In this document: piece by piece, positions 25,998 through 35,189 of the stretch
Layout: each line of letters opens with the position of its first letter
Position numbering within the stretch: the stretch's first letter is position 1
Assembly (NCBI GenBank): GCA_037131145.1
Contig: JBAXRP010000003.1
Span: 1 to 61,648, forward strand
From: CAIVAT01 sp037131145
GTDB taxonomy: Bacteria > Bacteroidota > Bacteroidia > Bacteroidales > FEN-979
DNA length: 61,648 nt
Reading direction: 5' to 3'
Notes under the pieces: generated by a model
Told to the model about the DNA's origin: nothing
Seen by the model: only the letters and a program-made list of their open reading frames with translations
Database searches by the model: none
Translations under genes and position numbers: made by a program

Positions 25998-27257
25998 TTA
26001 GATTAAAAGGTTATTGACTTTTGCATATTCAATTAATTTATAGAATACAGGGGCGGCATCGTGATATTTAATCTTTATAAAAACCGTATTGTGAAACAAT
26101 ATTGAAACCTTAAAATTAAAATGTTTATTAATCCAATTGAGGTTTTCAAAAAATAAATTGACATTAAAAGATTCTCTATGGTTGATAAAGTTATTATCCA
26201 TGAAAAAAAGAGGTATTTCAATACAATCATAAGATTTATGATTGTTAAAGTCAAACAGATGAAAAGGGCCGCATATACCATTTCTAAATCCATAATCGTT
26301 CGGAAAGCCCAGAGTATAGTCAGTCTTTATTTTTAATTTTTTAAATATTTCCGGGGTGGTTCTGATATCAAACTTTAAAAAATGCTGACGATTAATTTTT
26401 GATGTTTTTGGGCAGGCTTTTTCTAAAGCATTAATTTGTCTTTCAAACTCCTGACTATTCTGAAAAGTATCATAACCGGCGTGCAAACCAATACTGGCAT
26501 TATTCTTTAAAACATCTGAGAAAATATTTTGCATTTTACTTGAATGGACATCGTAGTCTCCATCCTTTTTTGATTTATTACTTAGGAAAAAGAATACAGA
26601 TGGTATCTGGTTTTGCTTCTCAAAATGTAATAATTTATACAACGCTTGGGTATAATAATCATAAGAACCAAAGAGTTTTTGTTGTAAAGCCTTCATTATA
26701 GGCAATAAAGCGGTACTTTTCTTTGACCGTAGGCTAACACCTATCATCTCCATCCACCCGCTGTTCAAACGGTCAATATCATGAGTAACTATTATTTGTG
26801 ATTTTGCTTTTGTTCCAAGCGATTTTTTTTGTACGGCAATATTAAATTTTTTCAGGTGTTGCGCCAACAGGTCAAAATAAATATTGACAATAGGTAAATG
26901 AAGGAAATTGAATCGGTATTGAAGTGATTTTACAAGGGGAAAACGTTGATGAATATCCCTTTCATGTAAAATATATTCCTGTAGCCCACTCAGAAAAAGG
27001 AAACCATTTATGAAAGGATCGAATTTTAACATGTTCTCCGATTCATCGGCATTTGAATACATGAAAACAGGTATCTTTTTCGTTTCAAAAGTAAACCAAA
27101 ATGGATCAGGATTTTGAAGTATGTTTGTAAATTCAATCAACGATACAGAGTTATATTGAATGAAATAGTCTGTAATAGAAATATTTGAAGATAATTCATA
27201 GTAATCTCTGAAATGACCTTCCATGTAATTATAAATTGCCTGCCTGTTAAGATACAT
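25998..27257 (-). CDS. Polysaccharide deacetylase-like protein (DUF7033 + NodB-like)
   Basis: The N-terminal 150 residues have the pattern of the Bacteroidetes DUF7033 domain (FDPFINGFLFLSGLQEYIL, then LPIVNIYFDLL). A NodB-type deacetylase region follows: the metal-binding start VTHDID at residues 158-162, a second motif GLHAGYDTF, and RQHFLKFD. Such proteins probably act on surface or capsular polysaccharides. The start overlaps the flippase gene by 11 bases, which ties it to glycan export. The classical HxxxH metal motif is altered (HAGYD), so activity is not certain. Confidence 0.7.
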   Translation of the reverse strand: MYLNRQAIYNYMEGHFRDYYELSSNISITDYFIQYNSVSLIEFTNILQNPDPFWFTFETKKIPVFMYSNADESENMLKFDPFINGFLFLSGLQEYILHERDIHQRFPLVKSLQYRFNFLHLPIVNIYFDLLAQHLKKFNIAVQKKSLGTKAKSQIIVTHDIDRLNSGWMEMIGVSLRSKKSTALLPIMKALQQKLFGSYDYYTQALYKLLHFEKQNQIPSVFFFLSNKSKKDGDYDVHSSKMQNIFSDVLKNNASIGLHAGYDTFQNSQEFERQINALEKACPKTSKINRQHFLKFDIRTTPEIFKKLKIKTDYTLGFPNDYGFRNGICGPFHLFDFNNHKSYDCIEIPLFFMDNNFINHRESFNVNLFFENLNWINKHFNFKVSILFHNTVFIKIKYHDAAPVFYKLIEYAKVNNLLI

Positions 27258-28716
27258 TTGAAGCGAGTTTGATTCTGATTGCAGAAATCAGATGAATAAT
27301 TTGTTTTTTGTATGAAAAGTACATGAGTATTGAAATTACCACGGAAGGAATCAGCCATAAAAGGTAAAAATTAATTGGATTCCAGAGTTGCACCAAAGTT
27401 GCTCCGACCATTAAAAGGAAAAAAACTACAGGTAAAATAATGATTTTAGCCCAGTTATATTGAATCGGGAAATGTCTTAAAGATATTACCGAGATAAATG
27501 TTGTCTGAATAATTTTACTTAAAGCAGAACTGATGATAAGGCTCCAGATACCAAAAACGGGAATCAGGAAAATATTCATCAGAATATTAATAATTGTTGA
27601 GACAAAGAAAACCCCTGGCAGATATATTGTCTTCTTTAAATAATACAGTGGGATAGCAAAAATCAAATACAATAAACGAAAAATATACAACACGGAAATT
27701 GCTCCCAAATAGATAGAACTTGTCCGATATTTAATGTCAATTACGAAATCAATAATTATCTGAGCAAGAAAAATAATACCGATCATACCAGTTATCGAGA
27801 TTACAATGAGCAAATGAGCGTTTGTTCTGATGCTTTCAATATAATCTTTAGGTTTGTTCTTCATCAACTCGTTAAATTCAGGGGTTATATGAGCATTTAC
27901 GGCAGTCAGAAGCATGTCAACCACAATAGTCAGGTTAAATGCCATTTGATATAAAGCTAACTGGTTTGTCCGGCACGTTAAAATGTTAAAAACGAATTGG
28001 TCAGAAAAAGTTGACAGCCAGTACAGTCCATTGTAAAATACTATCGGCAAGAAAAAAAACCATTCCTTATAAATATATTTCAGCTTAAAACTTAATTGAA
28101 ATGATTTTTTCGACCTGATATAAAATAGGAGGATTATTAATGCAATCCCGGCAAATCTGCCAATAAACGTACCGAGTATTTTGTTGTTAAATGCGAACAA
28201 ACCAATTGAGGAACCAATTATCTGAAAGAAGAAAATCAGAATGGAGAAGATAAAGTTTTCTTTATTGTTGCGCTCAACTCGTAAAATACTTTGTATGACC
28301 CGGGTAAATGAGAGGTTCAATGCGTTAAGGGTTACTATTCCCAGTAATATTTGATAATCAGGGATTGTATTGTTAAAAAGTTGACGGTTAATATCAGCAT
28401 TAAAGGGAAATAGCAGGAGCAGAAATATTACAGTAAGAATTAAAAAGCAACTGAAAATAGTTCCGTAAAACTCTTTCAGTTTATTTTTATCTTCCTGGTA
28501 TTCATAATAAAACCGTGTAATTAATTGATCGGCGCCGAATGAAATAAAAATGAATATAAGATTAGTATAAAGATTAATTAAGTTATAAATCGAAAATTCA
28601 GCCTCAGTAAGGTAATTCGAATAGAGTTTAATCATCACAAATCCAGCTAATGGAGGAAGGATTTGAATAAGAGTAAAGAAGGCAGTTTGGGAAAAAAATT
28701 GTTTTACTCTATTCAT
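27247..28716 (-). CDS. Polysaccharide flippase (Wzx-like, MATE/MOP superfamily)
   Basis: The 489-residue protein is almost entirely hydrophobic, with about 14 predicted membrane segments and short charged loops. It begins MNRVKQFFSQTAFFTLIQILPPLAGFVMIKLYSN style, as in O-antigen/teichoic acid flippases, and contains FISFGADQLITRFYYEY. It should move undecaprenyl-linked oligosaccharides across the inner membrane. It overlaps the glycosyltransferase upstream by eight bases and the deacetylase-like gene downstream by 11 bases, making a tight unit. The substrate cannot be predicted. Confidence 0.85.
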   Translation of the reverse strand: MNRVKQFFSQTAFFTLIQILPPLAGFVMIKLYSNYLTEAEFSIYNLINLYTNLIFIFISFGADQLITRFYYEYQEDKNKLKEFYGTIFSCFLILTVIFLLLLFPFNADINRQLFNNTIPDYQILLGIVTLNALNLSFTRVIQSILRVERNNKENFIFSILIFFFQIIGSSIGLFAFNNKILGTFIGRFAGIALIILLFYIRSKKSFQLSFKLKYIYKEWFFFLPIVFYNGLYWLSTFSDQFVFNILTCRTNQLALYQMAFNLTIVVDMLLTAVNAHITPEFNELMKNKPKDYIESIRTNAHLLIVISITGMIGIIFLAQIIIDFVIDIKYRTSSIYLGAISVLYIFRLLYLIFAIPLYYLKKTIYLPGVFFVSTIINILMNIFLIPVFGIWSLIISSALSKIIQTTFISVISLRHFPIQYNWAKIIILPVVFFLLMVGATLVQLWNPINFYLLWLIPSVVISILMYFSYKKQIIHLISAIRIKLASNVS

Positions 28717-29776
28717 TTATTAACTCTATGAATTGTTTTCTAAAAATACCGGAATGATAATACTGCTGATAAAACTGAATAGATCGTTTTTGAATCTGGT
28801 TGTAAAACGATTGATCTAAAACTAATTGATTGATTCCTTGAACATCGTCGAGCATTATGCCACAACCAGCTTTGATCTTTTCTTCTGTTTTGGTTCTTTT
28901 ATTTCCAACAAAAGGAATTCCTAACGATAGATAATCAATTTCTTTATTCGCTTCCTGCACCGCATAACTGAAATGAATCGGATGGATAAGACTCACGCCT
29001 ATTAATTGATGCGATAACTGCAAGATTGATAAAGCGCGTTTTAATTCATCTTTCGACAAGCGGTCATAAAAATGAATATTTGCTTTCCCATTTATCATTT
29101 CTGCAACCTCCTTTTCTGTGATGTTGCCAAAAATGAACAAGGGGAGCTTATAATTAGCAGACAAGGCAACTGCATCGCGCGCTCCTTTGTCGGTTGTAAA
29201 TAAGCCAAGGTAAATAAAGGCTTTGGGTAAATCGGGAGATTGACGACATTCCATACTTTCGAATGGAGAGGAGTATAAGCCAACAAAGCACTTTTCCGAA
29301 TTAAAATACTTTTGTAATTCGTAACCATTCACAATAACAAAGGTCACATATTTTGCGACCAGTTTTTTTTCAATGGCAGTAATTAGAAACTTAACGAACT
29401 GTTCGATAAATTTGAAAAAACCAAGTTTTCTGCGAATTGCATATAGGACCAGATCTATATTGAAATCGAGTGTTTCGTAAATTACTTTTTGCTTTTTTGT
29501 TGAAGAAAAGAGAACCAGCGGCAGCAATGATAAATCATAAATAATTACAATATCAAAAGACTTTAACTTCTTTTTAAACCGGAATATTTTATCCCATTTA
29601 AAAAATTTTAACGATAAAATGTTGATAATCAAAAACCACAGATTGGGATTGGAATTATCCTGAAAGACGCTTGTCTGGTAACCATTCTCTTGTAATATTT
29701 GTTCTTCCAGTTCGATGCGTGGATGGCGCGTATTAGTGTAAAATGAAGTAAAGAATGCTACTTTTTGCGCTGTCAT
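28709..29776 (-). CDS. Glycosyltransferase, GT4-like
   Basis: The 355-residue protein starts with KVAFFTSFYTNTRHPRIELEEQIL, typical of GT4/GT1 family N-terminal Rossmann domains, and has FDIVIIYDLSLLPLVLF in the acceptor side. The C-terminal donor-binding half has AFIYLGLFTTDKGARDAVAL, then VQEANKEIDYLSLGIPFVGNK, corresponding to the E-x7-E region of the family. It probably adds a sugar to a lipid-linked glycan in the cytoplasm. It overlaps the methyltransferase upstream by four bases and the flippase downstream by eight. Confidence 0.78.
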   Translation of the reverse strand: MTAQKVAFFTSFYTNTRHPRIELEEQILQENGYQTSVFQDNSNPNLWFLIINILSLKFFKWDKIFRFKKKLKSFDIVIIYDLSLLPLVLFSSTKKQKVIYETLDFNIDLVLYAIRRKLGFFKFIEQFVKFLITAIEKKLVAKYVTFVIVNGYELQKYFNSEKCFVGLYSSPFESMECRQSPDLPKAFIYLGLFTTDKGARDAVALSANYKLPLFIFGNITEKEVAEMINGKANIHFYDRLSKDELKRALSILQLSHQLIGVSLIHPIHFSYAVQEANKEIDYLSLGIPFVGNKRTKTEEKIKAGCGIMLDDVQGINQLVLDQSFYNQIQKRSIQFYQQYYHSGIFRKQFIELINE

Positions 29777-30438
29777 TGCGAAGATTTAAGGATAACCAAA
29801 TAGTTTGGAGAAAAATACCGGATCAAACGATAAAGGATTTGGCTGATCAGGTTAAGAGCCTTTTGGTATAATTTTGACGGTTTACTGTAAAAATGCAGCC
29901 ATTTAAAACCAATTAGCTCCAAACCGGATCTTTCAGAAATTTCAAGCATATTAATAGGATCAATATAACAGGTATGTTCAGGATGATATGATGGGGCTTT
30001 AAACAATATGATTGAAAAAAACTGTTTAATACTGAATGGGTTAGGAGTGGTAATAATAATCTGACCATCAGGGTTTAAGAATTTTTTATAAAAAGTCAGA
30101 AACATACCCACATTTTCAACGTGTTCAATTACGTCTGACATAATGATTCTATCAAAATTCAGACATAATTCTGTCAGTTCATTTGGAGTTACAATTTTAT
30201 AATTCAGTTTCAGCGCGTTAAACTTTTTCAATTCAGTTTCATTGACATCAACGCCAATCAACGATCTGGCTTTTTCTTTCCATCTGGCATGTAGCCAAAG
30301 TGGGGAATAATAATCAAAATCCTGACCCAGACAGCCTACATCCAGAACATCACTTTGGTATATCAATGATGAAATAAGAGCGCTTTTGTGTTCAATCCCC
30401 GCTTTTTTAAATTGCCCAATTCGTTCTTTTTTATCCAT
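29773..30438 (-). CDS. Class I SAM-dependent methyltransferase
   Basis: Motif I is VLDVGCLGQDFDYYS, followed by LIGVDVNETELKK and the motif IIMSDVIEHVENVGMFLTFY, as in the Methyltransf_23 group that modifies sugars and polyketides. The C-terminal part (GFKWLHFYSKPSKLY) is basic and aromatic. Overlaps of eight bases upstream and four bases downstream place it in the same operon as the glycosyltransferase and flippase, so it probably methylates a glycan residue or chain end. Confidence 0.78.
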   Translation of the reverse strand: MDKKERIGQFKKAGIEHKSALISSLIYQSDVLDVGCLGQDFDYYSPLWLHARWKEKARSLIGVDVNETELKKFNALKLNYKIVTPNELTELCLNFDRIIMSDVIEHVENVGMFLTFYKKFLNPDGQIIITTPNPFSIKQFFSIILFKAPSYHPEHTCYIDPINMLEISERSGLELIGFKWLHFYSKPSKLYQKALNLISQILYRLIRYFSPNYLVILKSSQ

Positions 30439-31123
30439 AGGATTGTATTATCATCAGATATATTTTTGGTTTTAGCGCAATAGTTTGTTTTAAAAGATCC
30501 AGTTTTCCTTGTCCATCACTTTTATGAAATGCGTGTAATGAATTTGAAGGAAAAATTATTCTTGCCATGAAACCGTTTCGTTTGATCAGAGCGATTAGAT
30601 TTTTCAACTCTTTGCGGGTGTGCAAATGCCAGCCGGTTGGCGATGCTCCCGAAAAATCAGTAAATGATGTAATCATAATGATCCCGTCGGGAAGAAGCAA
30701 TTGTTTGCAAATTTTAGTAATTCTTTCGCATTGAAGCGAGACATCCTTAACATTAAAATCGGAGAAGCCAATTGCAGAAATAAAATTATACTTAGAGCTA
30801 ACCGAACCGACTTCAGAACATGTGAAGTTGAGCTTTTCAGGGAGTGAATTCAGTAATGAAGCGACTTCTATCGCTTTTGAACTGAAATCAACACCCAGCG
30901 TAAACTTGAAATATAAACTGAGCGCGAAAGTTTTCAGTCCAAACCCACATCCCAAATCAATACAAGTTTGAGAATTGAGATCTGACAGATTGAAAAGTTT
31001 TTCTGAAGATAATAAAGACAGCCAACTGTCAATTTTATTTTTCTCAACTGAATAGCCTGGAAGACCTTCGAAACCGGAGTATTTTTTGTTATAAAACTCT
31101 CGTACATCTTTCTTTTGGTTCAC
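30431..31123 (-). CDS. Class I SAM-dependent methyltransferase
   Basis: Motif I is CIDLGCGFGLKTFALSLYF, followed by TLGVDFSSKAIEVASLL. After it comes FISAIGFSDFNVKDVSLQC and the post-motif LPDGIIMITSFTDFSG. It is 230 residues long and is the first gene of the glycan operon on this strand (no close upstream gene in the same direction until brkB at 31162, 38 bases away). It may be co-transcribed with brkB or have its own promoter. The acceptor is unknown. Confidence 0.75.
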   Translation of the reverse strand: MNQKKDVREFYNKKYSGFEGLPGYSVEKNKIDSWLSLLSSEKLFNLSDLNSQTCIDLGCGFGLKTFALSLYFKFTLGVDFSSKAIEVASLLNSLPEKLNFTCSEVGSVSSKYNFISAIGFSDFNVKDVSLQCERITKICKQLLLPDGIIMITSFTDFSGASPTGWHLHTRKELKNLIALIKRNGFMARIIFPSNSLHAFHKSDGQGKLDLLKQTIALKPKIYLMIIQSYG

Positions 31124-31161
31124 CGTAATAAATAATTTTTGTTAGAATAAATTAATACACT

Positions 31162-32136
31162 CTATTTCTGGGGCTTAACGCCATTAAAGTATCTTTTTTT
31201 ACTATTTATATCCCCTTTTCCGGCTGAAAAAATGGATGCGTTCAGTTCAAATCCTAAAATCAGACTTAGCGCGTTAATGTATATCCATACAAGCACAATC
31301 ATCAAAGTTCCCAGCGAACCGTATAGTGCATTGTAACTGGAAAAATTGTCAACATAAAAATTAAAGCCAAGAGTTGTAATAATAATAAGGGATGTTGCGA
31401 GTAATGACCCTGGTGAAATGAAACGATAATTTTTTCGTTTTGCAGGAGCGAGATAATAAACTATGGAAATTGCCGTCAGCAGTAAAGCGAGAATAATCAA
31501 CCAGCGAAGCAATTCCAAAAGGAATACAATAAAGCCGCTATTTTTAATAAAGTCGGGAAGAGCAAACATAAGCAAAGTTGACCCGAAGGTCATCAAACCG
31601 ATTGCCGTAATTAATAACATGCTGTTAATTAGAACTATAAATATGGAGATGAAATACTGACGAATTCCTGTTCTGACTTCGAGTTCGTGATAAGTATTGT
31701 TGAATGCTTCAATCAGGCTGTTTACTCCATTGGTTGAAAAGTACAGCGATAATATTAAATTCAATATCAGGATACTGCTTCGAGGTCGTGTTACGATATC
31801 AATTATAGTATCTTTGACTGATTGGTATGCCAGATTTGGCATAAAATCCTGAATGATGCCAAGTAATAATGGCTGAAAGTCTTTGATTGGAATAAATGGA
31901 ATAATATTGAAAAGAAAAATCAGGAAAGGAAAAATTGCAAGGAAAACAGAATAGGATATTGCTGCGGCTCTTGAGTTAATATAGCCTTCTGTAAGTCCGC
32001 GAATAAAGAAAACGGCTACATCATACAAAGGAATTCCGTCAAATCCGGGTAAAATAATACGTCTCGACGTCTTTAACCCCCAGGAAATTAACCAAAGAGA
32101 TAAAACCCATTTTGAAAGACGTTCATAAACAGACAT
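31162..32136 (-). CDS. YihY/BrkB family inner-membrane protein
   Basis: The 324-residue protein has six membrane segments and the family signature AAAISYSVFLAIFPFLIFLF near residue 60. Further features are LILSLYFSTNGVNSLIEAFN and YNALYGSLGTLMIVLVWIYINALSLILGFELNA. The family was once named ribonuclease BN in error; it is a membrane protein of unsettled function, possibly a transporter. The gene lies downstream of nadC on the same strand with 46 bases between them. Confidence 0.88.
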   Translation of the reverse strand: MSVYERLSKWVLSLWLISWGLKTSRRIILPGFDGIPLYDVAVFFIRGLTEGYINSRAAAISYSVFLAIFPFLIFLFNIIPFIPIKDFQPLLLGIIQDFMPNLAYQSVKDTIIDIVTRPRSSILILNLILSLYFSTNGVNSLIEAFNNTYHELEVRTGIRQYFISIFIVLINSMLLITAIGLMTFGSTLLMFALPDFIKNSGFIVFLLELLRWLIILALLLTAISIVYYLAPAKRKNYRFISPGSLLATSLIIITTLGFNFYVDNFSSYNALYGSLGTLMIVLVWIYINALSLILGFELNASIFSAGKGDINSKKRYFNGVKPQK

Positions 32137-32182
32137 AGATAATAAATACTATTTTAAAGCAATACCAGTTCATTAATTTATA

Positions 32183-33016
32183 TTAACGAGCCTTCAAACT
32201 CATATCGAGACTGTTAATATGATGTGTCAAAGCGCCTACAGAAATATAATCAACGCCGGTTTCGGCATAGGAACGCAACGTTTCAAAAGTAATCCCGCCG
32301 CTGGCTTCGGTTTCAAATCGGTTACCAATTTGAATAACTGCTTTTGCCAGGTCTTCGGGAGAGAAATTATCAAGCATGATTCTATCAACCTGTCCAAATT
32401 CGAGCGTTTCCGTTAATTCGGTAAAATTTCTCACTTCAATTTCAATTTTCAAATTCCGACCGGTTTTCCTGAGATAATGTTGAACGGATATTATAGCCTT
32501 TGCAATTCCGCCGGCGAAATCAATATGGTTATCCTTAATCAAAATCATGTCATAAAGCCCCATTCGATGGTTATTTCCTCCGCCGGTTTTTACGGCGTAT
32601 TTTTCAAGTTTACGAAGCAAAGGGGTCGTTTTTCGAGTGTCAAGAACCTGTGTTTTCAAACCGGCGATCTGATGAACCATTTTATTGGTGGCGGTGGCAA
32701 TTCCGCTGAGTCGTTGCATGAAATTCAATACGAGTCGTTCGGCATTGAGAATTGACGCTTGTTCGCCATAAACCATAAATACAACATCGCCAGGGTAAAC
32801 GAGTGCGCCATCGGTTTTAAAAATATCTAAGTTAAGTGATGGGTCAATTCGATGAAAAATGCGTTTCGCAATATCAACTCCACAAATAACGCCTGAATCC
32901 TTGATCAATAATTGCGCTTCGCCAATTGACCCAACAGGGATTGTAGCCAGTGTGGTATGATCGCCATCGCCAATATCTTCAAATAGCGCCTGGTCAATAA
33001 TTTCATCAATAGTCAT
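32183..33016 (-). CDS. nadC: Nicotinate-nucleotide pyrophosphorylase (carboxylating)
   Basis: NadC converts quinolinate and PRPP to nicotinate mononucleotide in de novo NAD synthesis. The N-terminus ALFEDIGDGDHTT is diagnostic. Substrate-binding motifs are NFMQRLSGIAT, VLDTRKTTPLLRKLEKYAV and GGGNNHRMGLYDMILIKDNH. The C-terminal barrel ends in EASGGITFETLRSYAETGVDYISVGALTH. The 277-residue length is normal. It is next to the DUF4783 gene and rlmH, an arrangement common in Bacteroidetes. Confidence 0.95.
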   Translation of the reverse strand: MTIDEIIDQALFEDIGDGDHTTLATIPVGSIGEAQLLIKDSGVICGVDIAKRIFHRIDPSLNLDIFKTDGALVYPGDVVFMVYGEQASILNAERLVLNFMQRLSGIATATNKMVHQIAGLKTQVLDTRKTTPLLRKLEKYAVKTGGGNNHRMGLYDMILIKDNHIDFAGGIAKAIISVQHYLRKTGRNLKIEIEVRNFTELTETLEFGQVDRIMLDNFSPEDLAKAVIQIGNRFETEASGGITFETLRSYAETGVDYISVGALTHHINSLDMSLKAR

Positions 33017-33071
33017 AAAAGGATCGTAAAAAATTCAAAATGAAAGTCGGTCAATTGGCGTATTTACAGGA

Positions 33072-33479
33072 CTAACTATCCTGAATCTGGAATTGCTGGA
33101 CAAGATTCTGACCTGCGACAGCTTTTATCAGGAAGTAGATTCGGTATATTTTTTTTGATGTTTCGAGACTGCCAATTGTGTATTGTGATCCATCGGGAGA
33201 AGAACCTTGCTTGGTAATTTTGAATGTTTTAACCGGATTTTGCGAAAAAAATTCTTTCAAAATCTGTCCTGCCTGAGCTTTGCTGTAAATATCATCATAA
33301 CCTGGAACTGTAAGATCAATCATCGCATTGAAATATTTGGATACATCCTGGGCATTGCCTGCCTGGATGGCAGAAGCAACCTTATTTGCTGTTTCTTCCT
33401 GACCGGAAAAGGCAGAAGTACTAATCGCGAGTAAAGTTGTCAGCAGTAAAATATTTGAAAGAAATGAACGTTTTTTCAT
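33072..33479 (-). CDS. DUF4783-family exported protein
   Basis: The protein has a signal peptide (residues about 1-25, ending SAFSG) and a cystatin/NTF2-like mature domain with QAGNAQDVSKYFNAMIDL and AQAGQILKEFFSQNPVKTF. This is the DUF4783 pattern, a Bacteroidetes-specific small family regularly found beside nadC and rlmH. It lies 55 bases upstream of nadC on the same strand. Its function is not known; the location suggests a periplasmic protein. Confidence 0.8.
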   Translation of the reverse strand: MKKRSFLSNILLLTTLLAISTSAFSGQEETANKVASAIQAGNAQDVSKYFNAMIDLTVPGYDDIYSKAQAGQILKEFFSQNPVKTFKITKQGSSPDGSQYTIGSLETSKKIYRIYFLIKAVAGQNLVQQFQIQDS

Positions 33480-33538
33480 GTCAGTAGATTATGGAACTCT
33501 TAACTCTTTTGGTACAAAAGTACAAAATTATATGAAGA

Positions 33539-34012
33539 ATGAAGATTAAGCTGATTCTCCTCGGCAAAACGGATGAAGCCTGGCTTCATTCAGGTATTGA
33601 AGAGTACAGAATTCGTGTAAACCGCTATATTCCTTTTGAAATTGTTGAGATTCCTTCTCAAAAGAATCAGGTTTCATTATCTCATCCCGAGTTGAAAATG
33701 AAAGAATCGCAATCTGTTGAACGATATATAAGACAGGGAGATGTGGTGGTGCTTCTTGATGAACGGGGTAAGGAAATGCGGAGTGTTGGATTTGCCGGTT
33801 TTTTGAACAAATATTTTGTTTCCGGGGCTAAAAACCTTGTCTTCGTTGTAGGAGGCGCTTTTGGATTTGACGAATCTTTCAAAAACAAGGCCTCCTTTAT
33901 ATTATCACTTTCTCAAATGACTTTTTCTCATCAAATGGTACGGTTATTCTTTACCGAACAACTTTACAGAGCTCTCACTATTCTTAAAGGGGAATTATAT
34001 CATCATGAATAA
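33539..34012 (+). CDS. rlmH: 23S rRNA (pseudouridine-1915-N3)-methyltransferase RlmH
   Basis: RlmH methylates pseudouridine 1915 in helix 69 of 23S rRNA with SAM. The 157-residue length and family motifs are complete: VVLLDERGKEMRS, the SPOUT-fold motif VFVVGGAFGFDESF, and the C-terminal knot SLSQMTFSHQMVRLFFTEQLYRAL, ending in LYHHE. It is divergent from the DUF4783 gene. Confidence 0.95.
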   Translation: MKIKLILLGKTDEAWLHSGIEEYRIRVNRYIPFEIVEIPSQKNQVSLSHPELKMKESQSVERYIRQGDVVVLLDERGKEMRSVGFAGFLNKYFVSGAKNLVFVVGGAFGFDESFKNKASFILSLSQMTFSHQMVRLFFTEQLYRALTILKGELYHHE

Positions 34013-34103
34013 TTGGTCAATCTTGATTTATTTTAACATTTATTTAAGAAATGGTTAACAAATATTAACATCAACAGGTATAAAGAAATTCTACCAACTT
34101 TTA

Positions 34104-34111
34104 TAAATTTG
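34104..34111 (+). promoter_or_regulatory. Possible -7 box of the moxR-bat operon
   Basis: TAAATTTG fits the Bacteroidetes -7 consensus TAnnTTTG and lies 20 bases before the moxR start codon. No clear TTTG -33 element is at the expected distance, so confidence is low. Confidence 0.35.
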
Positions 34112-34131
34112 CACACTCAAAAATATTCAAT

Positions 34132-35124
34132 ATGGTTGAAACTGACATTAAAGAATTAAATGAGCGGATCCAAAAGGAGAGCGCATTTGTTGACCTGCTG
34201 ACCATGGAAATGCATAAGGTCATTATTGGTCAGAAACAGATGATTGAGCGCCTTATGATTGGTTTACTTGCTAATGGGCATATTTTGCTTGAAGGCGTTC
34301 CGGGATTGGCAAAGACGTTGGCAATTAAGTCGTTGGCAAATTGTATTGATGCGAAATTCAGTCGGATTCAGTTTACTCCCGACCTGTTACCTGCCGATTT
34401 GCTGGGTACGTTGATATACAGTCAGAAAAATGAAGAATTTAAAATTCGCAAAGGACCTATTTTTGCCAATTTTATTCTTGCAGATGAAATCAATCGCAGT
34501 CCGGCAAAGGTTCAGAGCGCTTTACTTGAAGCCATGCAGGAACGGCAGGTTACTATTGGCGATGAAACTTTTGTTCTTCCTGAACCATTTCTTGTTTTGG
34601 CAACCGAAAATCCGATTGAACAGGAGGGAACCTATCCTTTACCTGAAGCTCAGGTTGATCGTTTCATGCTGAAGGTTGTAATTGGTTATCCTGATAAAAA
34701 AGATGAAAAACTGATCATCCGACAGAATATTGGTAATGAGTCATTCAGCACTTCAAAAATCATCAAACCTGAAGACATTCTTCGCGCAAGGGCAATCGCG
34801 CGTGAAGTTTATCTTGACGAGAAAATTGAGAATTATATTACGGATATTGTCTTTGCAAGCAGGTTTCCGGGGGATTATAAACTAAAGAAGTTTGAAGGGC
34901 TTATAAGCTACGGAGGATCTCCGAGAGCCAGCATTTATCTGGCTCTGGCGGCAAAGGCATTCGCCTTTATCAAGCGTCGCGGATATGTAATACCAGAGGA
35001 TATTCGCGCTGTTGCTCATGATGTTTTGCGCCATAGAATCGGACTTACTTATGAGGCTGAAGCAGAAAATATTACTTCCGAAGATATAATCAACGAAATA
35101 TTAAACACGGTTGAAGTGCCATAA
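34132..35124 (+). CDS. MoxR-family AAA+ ATPase
   Basis: The 330-residue protein has Walker A in EGVPGLAKTLAIKSLA (about residues 55-70), Walker B/DExx in ILADEINRSPAKVQSALLEAMQERQVT, sensor 1 in VLATENPIEQEGTYPLPEAQ and the C-terminal lid with YGGSPRASIYL. MoxR proteins are chaperone-like ATPases that mature or assemble partners with VWA domains. Here it heads the Bat operon with two VWA proteins downstream, the classic partnership. Confidence 0.92.
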   Translation: MVETDIKELNERIQKESAFVDLLTMEMHKVIIGQKQMIERLMIGLLANGHILLEGVPGLAKTLAIKSLANCIDAKFSRIQFTPDLLPADLLGTLIYSQKNEEFKIRKGPIFANFILADEINRSPAKVQSALLEAMQERQVTIGDETFVLPEPFLVLATENPIEQEGTYPLPEAQVDRFMLKVVIGYPDKKDEKLIIRQNIGNESFSTSKIIKPEDILRARAIAREVYLDEKIENYITDIVFASRFPGDYKLKKFEGLISYGGSPRASIYLALAAKAFAFIKRRGYVIPEDIRAVAHDVLRHRIGLTYEAEAENITSEDIINEILNTVEVP

Positions 35125-35129
35125 TCAGA

Positions 35130-35177
35130 TTTCGTTTTTTCGTTTTTTCGCTATTTCGCTATTTCGTTATTTCGCTA
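35130..35177 (+). repeat. Six-unit octanucleotide tandem repeat
   Basis: The sequence splits cleanly into six 8-base units: TTTCGTTT twice, TTTCGCTA twice, TTTCGTTA once and TTTCGCTA once, all TTTCG plus three variable bases. It fills most of the gap between the moxR stop (35124) and the DUF58 start (35190), so copy-number change would alter the 5' leader of the downstream gene. Confidence 0.85.
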
Positions 35178-35189
35178 TTTTCAATAATT

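Noticed and set aside
35130..35177. CRISPR-like array
   Set aside because: The units are 8 bases long with no spacers, so this is a simple tandem repeat.
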